A stretch of DNA of 20,912 nt from assembly GCA_947372535.1 (NCBI GenBank), contig CANBUA010000047.1:1-20912 (forward strand). Direction: 5' to 3'. The position numbers and the translations under genes were made by a program. The stretch's first letter is position 1. Each line of letters begins with the position of its first letter. This document shows positions 1 to 6,621 of this stretch, piece after piece. The notes below the pieces were generated by a model. That model did no database searches and was not told the origin of the DNA. It saw only the letters and a list, made by a program, of their open reading frames with translations. Source of the stretch: Burkholderiales bacterium. GTDB taxonomy: Bacteria > Pseudomonadota > Gammaproteobacteria > Burkholderiales > Burkholderiaceae.

Positions 1-3
1 ACA

Positions 4-12
4 CCCCCCTTA
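4..12 (-). promoter_or_regulatory. Candidate ribosome-binding site of a leftward gene just outside the window
   Basis: Read on the minus strand, the last bases of the window contain AAGGGGGG, a purine-rich Shine-Dalgarno-like run. It lies about 60 bases past the terminator hairpin at 78-109. A start codon would be expected a few bases beyond the window edge. Together with the upstream promoter, leader ORF and terminator, this suggests an attenuator-controlled gene begins immediately to the left. No coding sequence of that gene is visible, so its identity (trpE is the guess) is inference only. Confidence 0.35.
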
Positions 13-77
13 AGAGGTGTAAGCAAGTGGAGGCCATGTGTGCAATCGTTTGTCAGCCTTTTTGCGCAGGCGAAAAA

Positions 78-109
78 AAACCCGAGCAGACCTTGATCGG
101 CTCGGGTTT
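78..109 (-). terminator. Intrinsic terminator / attenuator hairpin
   Basis: A perfect 10-bp stem is formed by AAACCCGAGC (78-87) and GCTCGGGTTT (100-109), with a 12-base loop. On the minus strand the stem is followed directly by a run of eight T, the classical intrinsic terminator form. On the plus strand only three T follow before A residues. It therefore terminates leftward transcription much better than rightward. No gene to its right ends leftward here, so it more likely acts as a leader attenuator than as an end-of-gene terminator. Confidence 0.8.
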
Positions 110-152
110 AAAACCACCAAAGAGGAGGGTGGAGGAGACATACACGAAACAC
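108..152 (-). CDS. Putative Trp-rich leader peptide (attenuator ORF)
   Basis: A 14-codon ORF opens with GTG at 152-150 and reads MFRVCLLHPPLWWF before a TAA at 110-108. Two tandem Trp codons (119-114) lie just before the stop, and the stop overlaps the first bases of the terminator stem. Tandem Trp codons, a nearby stop and a U-tract terminator are the layout of ribosome-mediated attenuation of tryptophan operons. A ribosome stalled on the Trp codons would cover the 5' arm of the stem and permit read-through; this mechanism is inferred. CCACC (128-132) can pair with GGTGG over the Trp codons, forming a small hairpin. Weak points are the GTG start, a poor Shine-Dalgarno and only two Trp codons. 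Confidence 0.42.
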   Translation of the reverse strand: MFRVCLLHPPLWWF

Positions 153-197
153 TTCTCAGAACGCTTTGAAACAAAAAAAGTTCCGATCAGTGTTTCC

Positions 198-226
198 AAT
201 GTAGCAATTGTTGCAATTGCACGCAA
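198..226 (-). promoter_or_regulatory. Sigma70-like promoter for the leftward leader transcript
   Basis: On the minus strand TTGCGT (226-221) is followed after exactly 17 bases by TACATT (203-198), a good match to sigma70 -35 and -10 elements with ideal spacing. Transcription would start near 191, about 40 bases before the leader ORF. The spacer contains the perfect 10-base palindrome TGCAATTGCA (212-221), which partly overlaps the -35 and could be an operator. A weaker rightward candidate, TTGTTG (208-213) with 18 bases to TATTGT (232-237), overlaps it and could serve the OsmC gene, so the region may hold divergent promoters. Confidence 0.45.
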
Positions 227-359
227 GCTGGTATTGTGTTTTCCGGCTCAAGTTTCGACCAAATGGATGCATCCTCACTCGCTTTGAGGCCCGAACGGCG
301 CAAAATCACGTCGAGCGATACCAAGACCCAAGGCCGAGCAGGCCGAAAGAATACGACAC

Positions 360-782
360 ATGGAATGCACCATCAACTGGCAAAGTGCCTCCGGCATGGC
401 CTTCATGGCCGAAACGGGCAGCGGTCACATCATCAACATGGACGGTGCGCCTGAAGGTGGCGGCCGAAACCTCGCACCTCGCCCCATGGAAACGGTGCTG
501 GCCGGCACGGGTGGCTGCACCGCCTACGACGTGGTCCTGATCCTCAAACGAGGCCGCCACGACGTGCGCGGGTGCCAGGTCAAGATGACGGCCGAGCGAG
601 CCGAAACCGACCCCAAGGTCTTCACCAAGATCAACATGCACTTCCTGGTGACGGGCGTGGGCCTGACGGAGACAGCCGTGAGCCGCGCGATCCAGATGTC
701 GCACGAGAAATACTGCTCAGCCAGCATCATGATCGGCAAGACGGCTGAGATCACCACCAGCTTTGAACTGATCGCCGCTTGA
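360..782 (+). CDS. OsmC/Ohr-family protein
   Basis: A 140-residue cytoplasmic protein of the OsmC/Ohr superfamily, whose best-known members are thiol peroxidases that reduce organic hydroperoxides. The two family cysteines are present: Cys53 in GTGGCTAYDVV at the start of the central helix and Cys119 in HEKYCSAS. The APRPMETVLAG stretch before Cys53 is also family-typical. The length matches the YhfA-like OsmC subgroup, so a general thiol role is safer than a firm Ohr assignment. The ATG at 360 is preceded only by a weak GAAAGA site. The gene is convergent with coq7, the stops being 9 bases apart, and about 120 bases of untranslated sequence precede it. Confidence 0.85.
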   Translation: MECTINWQSASGMAFMAETGSGHIINMDGAPEGGGRNLAPRPMETVLAGTGGCTAYDVVLILKRGRHDVRGCQVKMTAERAETDPKVFTKINMHFLVTGVGLTETAVSRAIQMSHEKYCSASIMIGKTAEITTSFELIAA

Positions 783-791
783 GAAGCGCCG

Positions 792-1475
792 TCAGATGCG
801 GTGCGCCACGGTGGTCATCACCTTGGCCGCCAATCGCATGAGGCCACGCACAGGCGCAGGCAGCGCCACCCCCCCGGCCTCCTGAGCGGCACGGGCGTGC
901 GCCAGTTCATCATCACGCATCTGCGCCACGATGGCCCGTGAGGCGGTATCGCCTTCGGGGAGGCGATCAAGGTGGCTGGTCAAATGTGCGCCCACCTGCT
1001 TTTCAGTTTCAGCCACGAAACCCAAGCTGACCGAATCGCCGGCCTTGGCGGCCAGGTAGCCCAAGGCCAACGCGCCTGTGAACCACAATGGGTTGAGCCA
1101 GCTGGTGCGTCCATTCAGTTCCGCCAGGCGTTGCTCGGTCCAGGCCAGGTGGTCGGTCTCTTCGCGCGCAGCTTCCTCGAACTGCGCACGCAGCTGCGGG
1201 CTGTGCGTGCCCCACGCTTGCGCCGCATAAAGCGCTTGGGCGCAAACCTCGCCCACGTGGTTCACCCGCATGAGGGCGGCGGCCTGCCGTTGTTCGGCCT
1301 CGGTCAGTTTGGCGTCGGTCTGCACGCCAGGATCCGGCTGTGGGTGCGGCCGAGATGCCACATGGTGTCCCCACAGCGTCCGAAGCCCGGCATCCAACGC
1401 GATGAGGCTGCGGTCCAGGGCGTCGTGAATGATGGGCGCTGGCAAGGCTGGAGAGGTGGGTGAATGGCTGACCAT
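792..1475 (-). CDS. coq7: 3-demethoxyubiquinol hydroxylase Coq7 (2-polyprenyl-3-methyl-6-methoxy-1,4-benzoquinone monooxygenase)
   Basis: A 227-residue ferritin-like di-iron monooxygenase that performs the penultimate step of ubiquinone synthesis, hydroxylating demethoxyubiquinol at the membrane surface. The iron ligands are visible: Glu76 in NHVGEV, Glu106 and His109 in REETDHLAW, a Glu in the [10 protein letters not shown] block (156-158), and Glu190 with His193 in DDELAHA. A helix around 128-145 ([20 protein letters not shown]) is the usual membrane-contacting segment. The ATG at 1475 lies 35 bases after the rodA stop on the same strand, so it may be co-transcribed with the cell-shape genes. 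The N-terminal 60 residues are poorly conserved. The family assignment is firm. Confidence 0.95.
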   Translation of the reverse strand: MVSHSPTSPALPAPIIHDALDRSLIALDAGLRTLWGHHVASRPHPQPDPGVQTDAKLTEAEQRQAAALMRVNHVGEVCAQALYAAQAWGTHSPQLRAQFEEAAREETDHLAWTEQRLAELNGRTSWLNPLWFTGALALGYLAAKAGDSVSLGFVAETEKQVGAHLTSHLDRLPEGDTASRAIVAQMRDDELAHARAAQEAGGVALPAPVRGLMRLAAKVMTTVAHRI

Positions 1476-1510
1476 GGGCCATGCTAACCCGATTCAACCG
1501 CCGAGCCACG

Positions 1511-2668
1511 TCAGCGCTGCATCAGCCCCCGGCTCTTGGCAATGGACATCAGCATGCCCAAGGCCAGGCCCAAGGTCACCATGGCGGTGCCTCCATAGCT
1601 GATGAAAGGCAAGGGCACGCCCACGACGGGCAGGATGCCGCTGACCATGCCCATGTTCACAAAAGCGTAGGTGAAGAAACTCAGCGCGATGCTGCCCGCC
1701 AGAAGGCGCGAAAACAGGGTCGGCGCCTGGGCGGCAATGATCAACCCTCGGTAGATCAGTGCCAAAAAGCCGACCATGAGCAAGGCACACCCCGCCAGAC
1801 CAAATTCCTCGGAGAAGGCCGCGAAGACGAAGTCGGTGGTGCGCTCGGGGATGAACTCCAGGTGCGTCTGCGTGCCCTTCATGAAGCCCTTGCCGCTCAC
1901 GCCGCCCGATCCGATCGCGATCATGCCCTGGATGATGTGAAAGCCTTTGCCCAGCGGGTCCTGGCTGGGATCGAGCAAGGTGCAAACGCGATGCTTTTGA
2001 TAATCGTGCAGCACCACCCAGTTGACCTCGGGCTGGCAGATGCGGGGCTCGGCCCAGATGATGGCCCCCACGCCGACGGCAATCGCCATGATCACAGGCA
2101 CGATGAGCGCCCAGCTCAAACCGGCGAAAAAAATCACGTACAGGCCGCTGGAGAGCACCAGCAAGGACGTGCCCAAGTCGGGCTGCTTCATGATCAGGCC
2201 CACAGGCAGGGCCAGCAAGCCCCCCGCGACCAGGAAATCAAGGCCGCGCAACTGCCCTTCACGCCGCTGGAACCACCAGGCCAGCATGAGCGGCATGGCG
2301 ATCTTGAGGATCTCGGAAGGCTGCACCACCGCGATGCCGAGGTTGAGCCAGCGTGTCGCGCCTTTTTTCCGGAGCCCGAACATGACCGTGGCCAGCAGCA
2401 GTGCGATGCCCAGGGCATAAAGGGGCACGGCAAAGGCCATGAGCCGCTGCGGCGGGATCTGCGCGGCCACGAACAGCACGATGAAGGCCAGCATCATGTT
2501 GCGCGACTGATCAGCGAAGCGCGTGCCGTGGTCGTAGCCGGCCGAGTACATGGTCACCATGCCCATGCAGCACAGCAAAAGCACCACGAAGCCCAGCGGC
2601 AGGTCGAAGCCCGCGAAAATGGGCTTGATGCGCTGCCAGGGCGAGGGTTTGTCGAAATCGATCTTCAT
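1511..2668 (-). CDS. rodA: Rod shape-determining protein RodA (SEDS peptidoglycan glycosyltransferase)
   Basis: A 385-residue polytopic inner-membrane protein of the SEDS family (RodA/FtsW/SpoVE). It polymerises lipid II into glycan strands for lateral-wall growth together with PBP2. Visible motifs are GATRWLNLG and QPSE (103-119), KQPDLGTSL (161-169), LDPSQDPLGKGFHIIQG (232-248), PERTTDFVFAAFSEEFG (274-290) and GVPLPFISYGGT (350-361). Asp279 in TTDF corresponds to the catalytic aspartate known for this family. Hydrophobic segments run throughout. Its ATG overlaps the mrdA stop in an ATGA, which points to translational coupling with its partner transpeptidase. coq7 follows 35 bases later. Confidence 0.97.
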   Translation of the reverse strand: MKIDFDKPSPWQRIKPIFAGFDLPLGFVVLLLCCMGMVTMYSAGYDHGTRFADQSRNMMLAFIVLFVAAQIPPQRLMAFAVPLYALGIALLLATVMFGLRKKGATRWLNLGIAVVQPSEILKIAMPLMLAWWFQRREGQLRGLDFLVAGGLLALPVGLIMKQPDLGTSLLVLSSGLYVIFFAGLSWALIVPVIMAIAVGVGAIIWAEPRICQPEVNWVVLHDYQKHRVCTLLDPSQDPLGKGFHIIQGMIAIGSGGVSGKGFMKGTQTHLEFIPERTTDFVFAAFSEEFGLAGCALLMVGFLALIYRGLIIAAQAPTLFSRLLAGSIALSFFTYAFVNMGMVSGILPVVGVPLPFISYGGTAMVTLGLALGMLMSIAKSRGLMQR

Positions 2669-4764
2669 GGGCGGGCGGCGATCGAGGCGGGTGCCGAAGG
2701 CGGCACGGATGGCGGCACGGAGGCAGGCGCGGCCGGTGTGGATGGGGCCAATGGTGCCACTGGCGAGACCGGGATGGTGGGTGGTGACACGGGCACGTCG
2801 GTGCCGAACACGTCCAGGCCCTTGGGCAGGGGCATGTCGCTGACCTTGCGCGGCACGCCAATGGGCGCGGCAGCCTTGCCCTCCTGAACGGCGGCGATGT
2901 CTTCCTCGCTGGGGTACACGCCGGCCAGCAGATAGTCCAGCACGCGGCGGGCAATGGGGGCGGCGGCCTCGGCCCCGAAGCCGGCGTTCTCCACGATGAT
3001 GGCCAGCGCCACCTTGGGATGATCGACGGGCGCGAAAGCCTCATACAGCGAATGGTCGCGCTGGTACTCGTCCATCTTGGAGGCGTTGTATTTCTCGTTC
3101 TGCTTGAGCGTGACGGCCTGGGCCGTGCCGGTCTTGCCACCGCTCAGGTAGGGCGCGCCCACGAACACGCGGGTGGAGGTGCCCTCCTGAGTCACGCCGT
3201 GCATGGCCGCGCGGATGAATTCAGTGTGCTCGGGTTTGAGCGGCACACGGGGCAAGGCCTGGTTGGCGATCAGGCGTTTCTCGCGCAGGACCACGTCTTC
3301 CACCTCACGCACCAAGCGCGGCTGGAAGCGCTGGCCATCGGACACCAGCGTGGACAAGGCAGACGCCATCTGCAGCATGGTGAAGCTGTTGTAGCCCTGG
3401 CCAATGCCCAACGAAATCGTCTCGCCGGCATACCAGCGCTTTTGCTCGGGCCGCTTGTAGGCGCGGCGCTTCCAGTCGGTCGAGGGCAAGATGCCCTTGA
3501 CCTCGCCTTGCAGGTCGATGCCGGTGAAGCGTCCGAAACCCAGAGGCTCCATCTGGTCGTGGATGGTGTCCACGCCCAGCTCGTTGGCCAGCGAGTAGAA
3601 ATAAACGTTGCTGGATTTGACGATGGCGCGGCGCATGTCCATGGCCCCGCCCTGCTCGTTCTCGGGGCTGCGGAAGCGGTGGTTGCCGAAGACAAACACC
3701 CCGTTGTCCATGATGATGGTGCTGGGGCTGCGTTTGCCCGTGCTGAGCGCGGCCAAGGCCATGAAAGGCTTGTAGGTCGAGCCCGGCGGGTAAGTGCCGC
3801 GAAGGGCCCGGTTGAGCAAGGGCTTTTCGATGGATTCAGTCAGCTCGCGCCAGCTTTCGCTGTCGATGCCATCGACGAACAGATTAGGGTCGAAGGTGGG
3901 CTTGCTGACAAAGGCCAGCACCTCGCCGGTGTTGGGATCGATGGCCACCAGCGCCCCGCGCCGTTTGCCAAACAGCTTTTCGATGAGGGCTTGCAGCTTG
4001 ATGTCGATGGACAGGCGCAGCGTGTTGCCCGGCGTGGCGGGGTTGGAGTGCAGGCGGCGCACGGCACGCCCGCCAGCGCTGGTTTCCACCTCTTCGAACC
4101 CGGTGGTGCCGTGCAAGTCGTGCTCGTAGCTCTGCTCGATGCCCAGCTTGCCGATGTAGTCGGTGCCACGGTAGTTGGCCTGGTCATCGTCAGGCCACTC
4201 CTCCATGGTCTCTTTTTCTTTCTGGTTGATGCGGCCGATGTAGCCCAGCACGTGGCTGGCCAGCTCGCCATACGGGTAGTGGCGGAACAGGCGGGCCTGG
4301 ATCTCGACGCCTGGGAAGCGATAGCGCTGGGCGGTAAAGCGCGCCACCTCATCGTCCGTCAGGCGGGTGCGGATCGGGATGGATTCGAAGCTTTTGGACT
4401 CGTCGCGCAGGCGCTTGAAGCGGCGCCGGTCACGCAGCTCGATGTTGACCAGTTTGGCCAGGTCTTCGATGGTGGCTTCAACATCGGCCACCTTGGAGGG
4501 GGTGATCTCCAGCGTGTAGGCCGAGTAGTTGTTGGCCAGCACGATGCCGTTGCGGTCCACGATCAGGCCGCGGTTGGGCACGATGGGCACCACGGCGATG
4601 CGGTTGTTCTCGGCCTGGGTGGCCAGCTCTTCGTGGCGCACCACTTGCAAAACGAACAGGCGGGTGGCCAGCAAGGCAAAGCAGAACAGCACGAACCCGG
4701 CCGCCGCCCACAAGCGTGTACGGTAACGGCCTAGTTCAACTTCGAGGTTCTTGAGTTCGGTCAT
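2665..4764 (-). CDS. mrdA: Penicillin-binding protein 2 (peptidoglycan D,D-transpeptidase MrdA)
   Basis: A 699-residue class B PBP that cross-links new peptidoglycan in the elongasome with RodA. An N-terminal membrane anchor (about 19-40) precedes the PBP dimerisation or pedestal domain. The transpeptidase domain shows the SxxK nucleophile Ser329-Lys332 in PPGSTYKPF, SSN at 384-386 and KTG at 544-546 in SGGKTGTAQA. After about residue 655 comes a Pro/Ala/Ser-rich tail of roughly 40 residues, likely disordered in the periplasm. I see no good Shine-Dalgarno before the ATG; a small GC hairpin (4767-4783) sits there instead. Only 60 bases separate it from the TPS transporter gene upstream, so it is either co-transcribed with that gene or has a promoter inside it. 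Confidence 0.97.
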   Translation of the reverse strand: MTELKNLEVELGRYRTRLWAAAGFVLFCFALLATRLFVLQVVRHEELATQAENNRIAVVPIVPNRGLIVDRNGIVLANNYSAYTLEITPSKVADVEATIEDLAKLVNIELRDRRRFKRLRDESKSFESIPIRTRLTDDEVARFTAQRYRFPGVEIQARLFRHYPYGELASHVLGYIGRINQKEKETMEEWPDDDQANYRGTDYIGKLGIEQSYEHDLHGTTGFEEVETSAGGRAVRRLHSNPATPGNTLRLSIDIKLQALIEKLFGKRRGALVAIDPNTGEVLAFVSKPTFDPNLFVDGIDSESWRELTESIEKPLLNRALRGTYPPGSTYKPFMALAALSTGKRSPSTIIMDNGVFVFGNHRFRSPENEQGGAMDMRRAIVKSSNVYFYSLANELGVDTIHDQMEPLGFGRFTGIDLQGEVKGILPSTDWKRRAYKRPEQKRWYAGETISLGIGQGYNSFTMLQMASALSTLVSDGQRFQPRLVREVEDVVLREKRLIANQALPRVPLKPEHTEFIRAAMHGVTQEGTSTRVFVGAPYLSGGKTGTAQAVTLKQNEKYNASKMDEYQRDHSLYEAFAPVDHPKVALAIIVENAGFGAEAAAPIARRVLDYLLAGVYPSEEDIAAVQEGKAAAPIGVPRKVSDMPLPKGLDVFGTDVPVSPPTIPVSPVAPLAPSTPAAPASVPPSVPPSAPASIAARP

Positions 4765-4824
4765 GGGCGGGGGTCAAGCCCGCTATCGTAGCCCGGATCG
4801 GCCACGCTCCCATCGCCCCAGCGA

Positions 4825-6528
4825 TCAGTAACGGTAAAGCATCTGCAACCACATGCGAATGCGCTTGTCCGGCTCGGCCGTGGCAGCGCTGTCGCCCAGG
4901 CGGGTGGCGATCATGCCGCGCAAGGCAACGGTGGGCTTGGGCGCCCATGTCAGGCCGGCGCCCACGCCGCTGAGTTCGCGGGAGTTGGGCGATGCCGACG
5001 CCGAGCCCACACTGTTGAATGTGTTGTAGCGCACGCGGCCCGCGTCCACGAAGCCAAACAGCTGGATGGGTCGCAGGGGCAGGTTGTAGCGCAGCTCGGC
5101 TGTGCCGATCACGCCTTCATCGCCAGAGGCCTCACCTTGTGGGTAGGCACGCACGCCGGAGGCGCCGCCCAGGCTGATGCGCTCCGACGAATCGAGGTTC
5201 TTGCCAGCCCATTGACCATAGACCGAGCCATAAAGGGACCAACTGGGGCTGATGCTCCAGGTGCCGGTGGTCACGCCCGTGAGCTTGTCGTAAGCGCCGC
5301 GGGTGAGGCGGTCATCGTTGCCTTGGGCGAATGCCGAGCGCAGGCCAACCCGCCCATTGCTGTAGGCGCCCAGGAAGGTGTAACTGACAGACTCGCCCTG
5401 GCCGTAACCACTGAGGTTGAGGGTGCCCAAGCCCAGGGATTTGTCCGAGCGCGTTTGAGATAAATCAACCCGATCGACCAGATCGCGCTGCTCCAGGCTG
5501 GCGGTGACCAGCAAGTTGAACAGCACAGAGCGCACCAGCGGGTAGGACGCGAAGACGCCATAGCTGCGCGCCCAGCCATTGGCGCCCAGGCCTTCGAACT
5601 CCTTGCCCAGGCTGTAATCGGTCCAGGACCAGTTGGCCCCGACGACAAGCCCGCTGCCCCCCACCGGCACCTTGTACTGCCCGCGCAGGCTGTAGAGCGC
5701 CTCGTTGCTGGCCAGGGCACGGATCTGGACCTGATCACCCAGGCCGGTCGGGCTGTTGACGTTGACGGTCGCCCCCAGCCGGTAGCGGCCGGTGGCACGG
5801 TTGCCATGGTTGTCCAGGTCGATCTGACCGTTCACGCGCGGGCTGGCCGTGGCGGTGATGCCCATGGCGGTTTCACCAACGTTTTGCCCAGGCTGCAAGG
5901 TGGCGAAGGATTCGCCCACACCGGGTGTCTCGCCCAGGATCAGGAGGCGGCGCTCCATGGTGTCCTGATTGACCAAGTCACCGGCCGAGATGCTCACCAG
6001 GCGTTGCACCTGCGCATCGGACACGAGCGAAGTGTTGTTCAGTTTGACGGTGCCGACACGGCCTTCGATCACGGCGATCTCGACCTTGCCATCCTTGATC
6101 TCCTGAGGCGGCAGGTAGGCCCGCGCCAACAGGTAGCCCTGGGATTGGTAATAGTTGGTGATGCGGTTGGCGGCCTCTTGCAAATCCACCAGAGAGACCT
6201 CGCGGTTCACCACATCGCCTGCCACGGCGACCAGTTGCTCGGCGGGGAACAACTGAGCCCCCGTCACCTTGACTTGCGTGATGGTGAATTTGACGGCGGC
6301 ATTGGCGCCCGACTGCAAGGGCGCACGGGGCACCTGGAAGGGCGATTTTTCCGCCTCGGCCGGCTTGGGCGGCACCAAAGGCGCCTGATCACGAAAGACC
6401 TGCCCGGCATCGGGCTGCACCGTCCCGGCCACCTGGGCCTGCGACAACGTGGGTGCGACCAGACAGGCCAGCGCGACCGCCGAAGCCGTCGGCAGGAATC
6501 GGAGGCGAGAAGGAATGGGGCGTCGCAT
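4825..6528 (-). CDS. Two-partner secretion outer-membrane transporter (TpsB / ShlB-FhaC-HecB family)
   Basis: About 567 residues from the ATG at 6528, an Omp85-superfamily transporter that secretes one dedicated TpsA exoprotein across the outer membrane. A signal peptide (charged MRRPIPSRLR, hydrophobic core, Ala-Gln-Ala near residue 32) opens the protein. POTRA-type repeats follow at about 80-155 and 165-225 (YLPPQEIKDGKVEIAVIEGRVG lies at their junction), then a 16-strand-type barrel. The loop-6 motif VRAY is at 459-462 in GVRAYPQGEASGDEG, and the chain ends in aromatic YRY, the usual barrel C-terminus. A longer in-frame GTG at 6576 would add 16 residues before the signal peptide, so Met at 6528 is preferred. 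It lies 93 bases downstream of its presumed substrate gene, the reverse of the common tpsB-tpsA order. Confidence 0.93.
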   Translation of the reverse strand: MRRPIPSRLRFLPTASAVALACLVAPTLSQAQVAGTVQPDAGQVFRDQAPLVPPKPAEAEKSPFQVPRAPLQSGANAAVKFTITQVKVTGAQLFPAEQLVAVAGDVVNREVSLVDLQEAANRITNYYQSQGYLLARAYLPPQEIKDGKVEIAVIEGRVGTVKLNNTSLVSDAQVQRLVSISAGDLVNQDTMERRLLILGETPGVGESFATLQPGQNVGETAMGITATASPRVNGQIDLDNHGNRATGRYRLGATVNVNSPTGLGDQVQIRALASNEALYSLRGQYKVPVGGSGLVVGANWSWTDYSLGKEFEGLGANGWARSYGVFASYPLVRSVLFNLLVTASLEQRDLVDRVDLSQTRSDKSLGLGTLNLSGYGQGESVSYTFLGAYSNGRVGLRSAFAQGNDDRLTRGAYDKLTGVTTGTWSISPSWSLYGSVYGQWAGKNLDSSERISLGGASGVRAYPQGEASGDEGVIGTAELRYNLPLRPIQLFGFVDAGRVRYNTFNSVGSASASPNSRELSGVGAGLTWAPKPTVALRGMIATRLGDSAATAEPDKRIRMWLQMLYRY

Positions 6529-6567
6529 GGCAGTCACGGTGGCGGCGTTTCGGTGAGTAAAAAGTAA

Positions 6568-6595
6568 GGGTACCACCAGAGATCAGGTGGTACCC
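6568..6595 (-). other. Perfect 10-bp stem-loop between tpsA and tpsB
   Basis: GGGTACCACC (6568-6577) and its exact reverse complement GGTGGTACCC (6586-6595) flank an 8-base loop. The structure sits in the 93-base gap between the exoprotein stop and the transporter start. On the minus strand the following sequence (TTACTTTTTAC) is T-rich but not an uninterrupted run, so it could be a partial terminator, an RNA-stability element, or a processing site setting the exoprotein-to-transporter ratio. Function is inferred only from position and symmetry. Confidence 0.55.
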
Positions 6596-6621
6596 CAGGG
6601 ATCAGGCGCGTTTTTTCCGGC

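Noticed and set aside
27..287. An 86-codon plus-strand ORF at the left end
   Set aside because: It runs through the terminator hairpin and both promoter candidates and has no recognisable protein features.
783..791. Terminator between the convergent OsmC-family and coq7 genes
   Set aside because: The gap is 9 bases and no stem with a T-run is visible in or around it.
1481..4734. Long plus-strand open frames (1481-2887 and 3019-4734)
   Set aside because: They are antisense to rodA and mrdA, whose motifs are complete. The translations are His/Gly/Ala-rich shadow sequence typical of GC-rich DNA.
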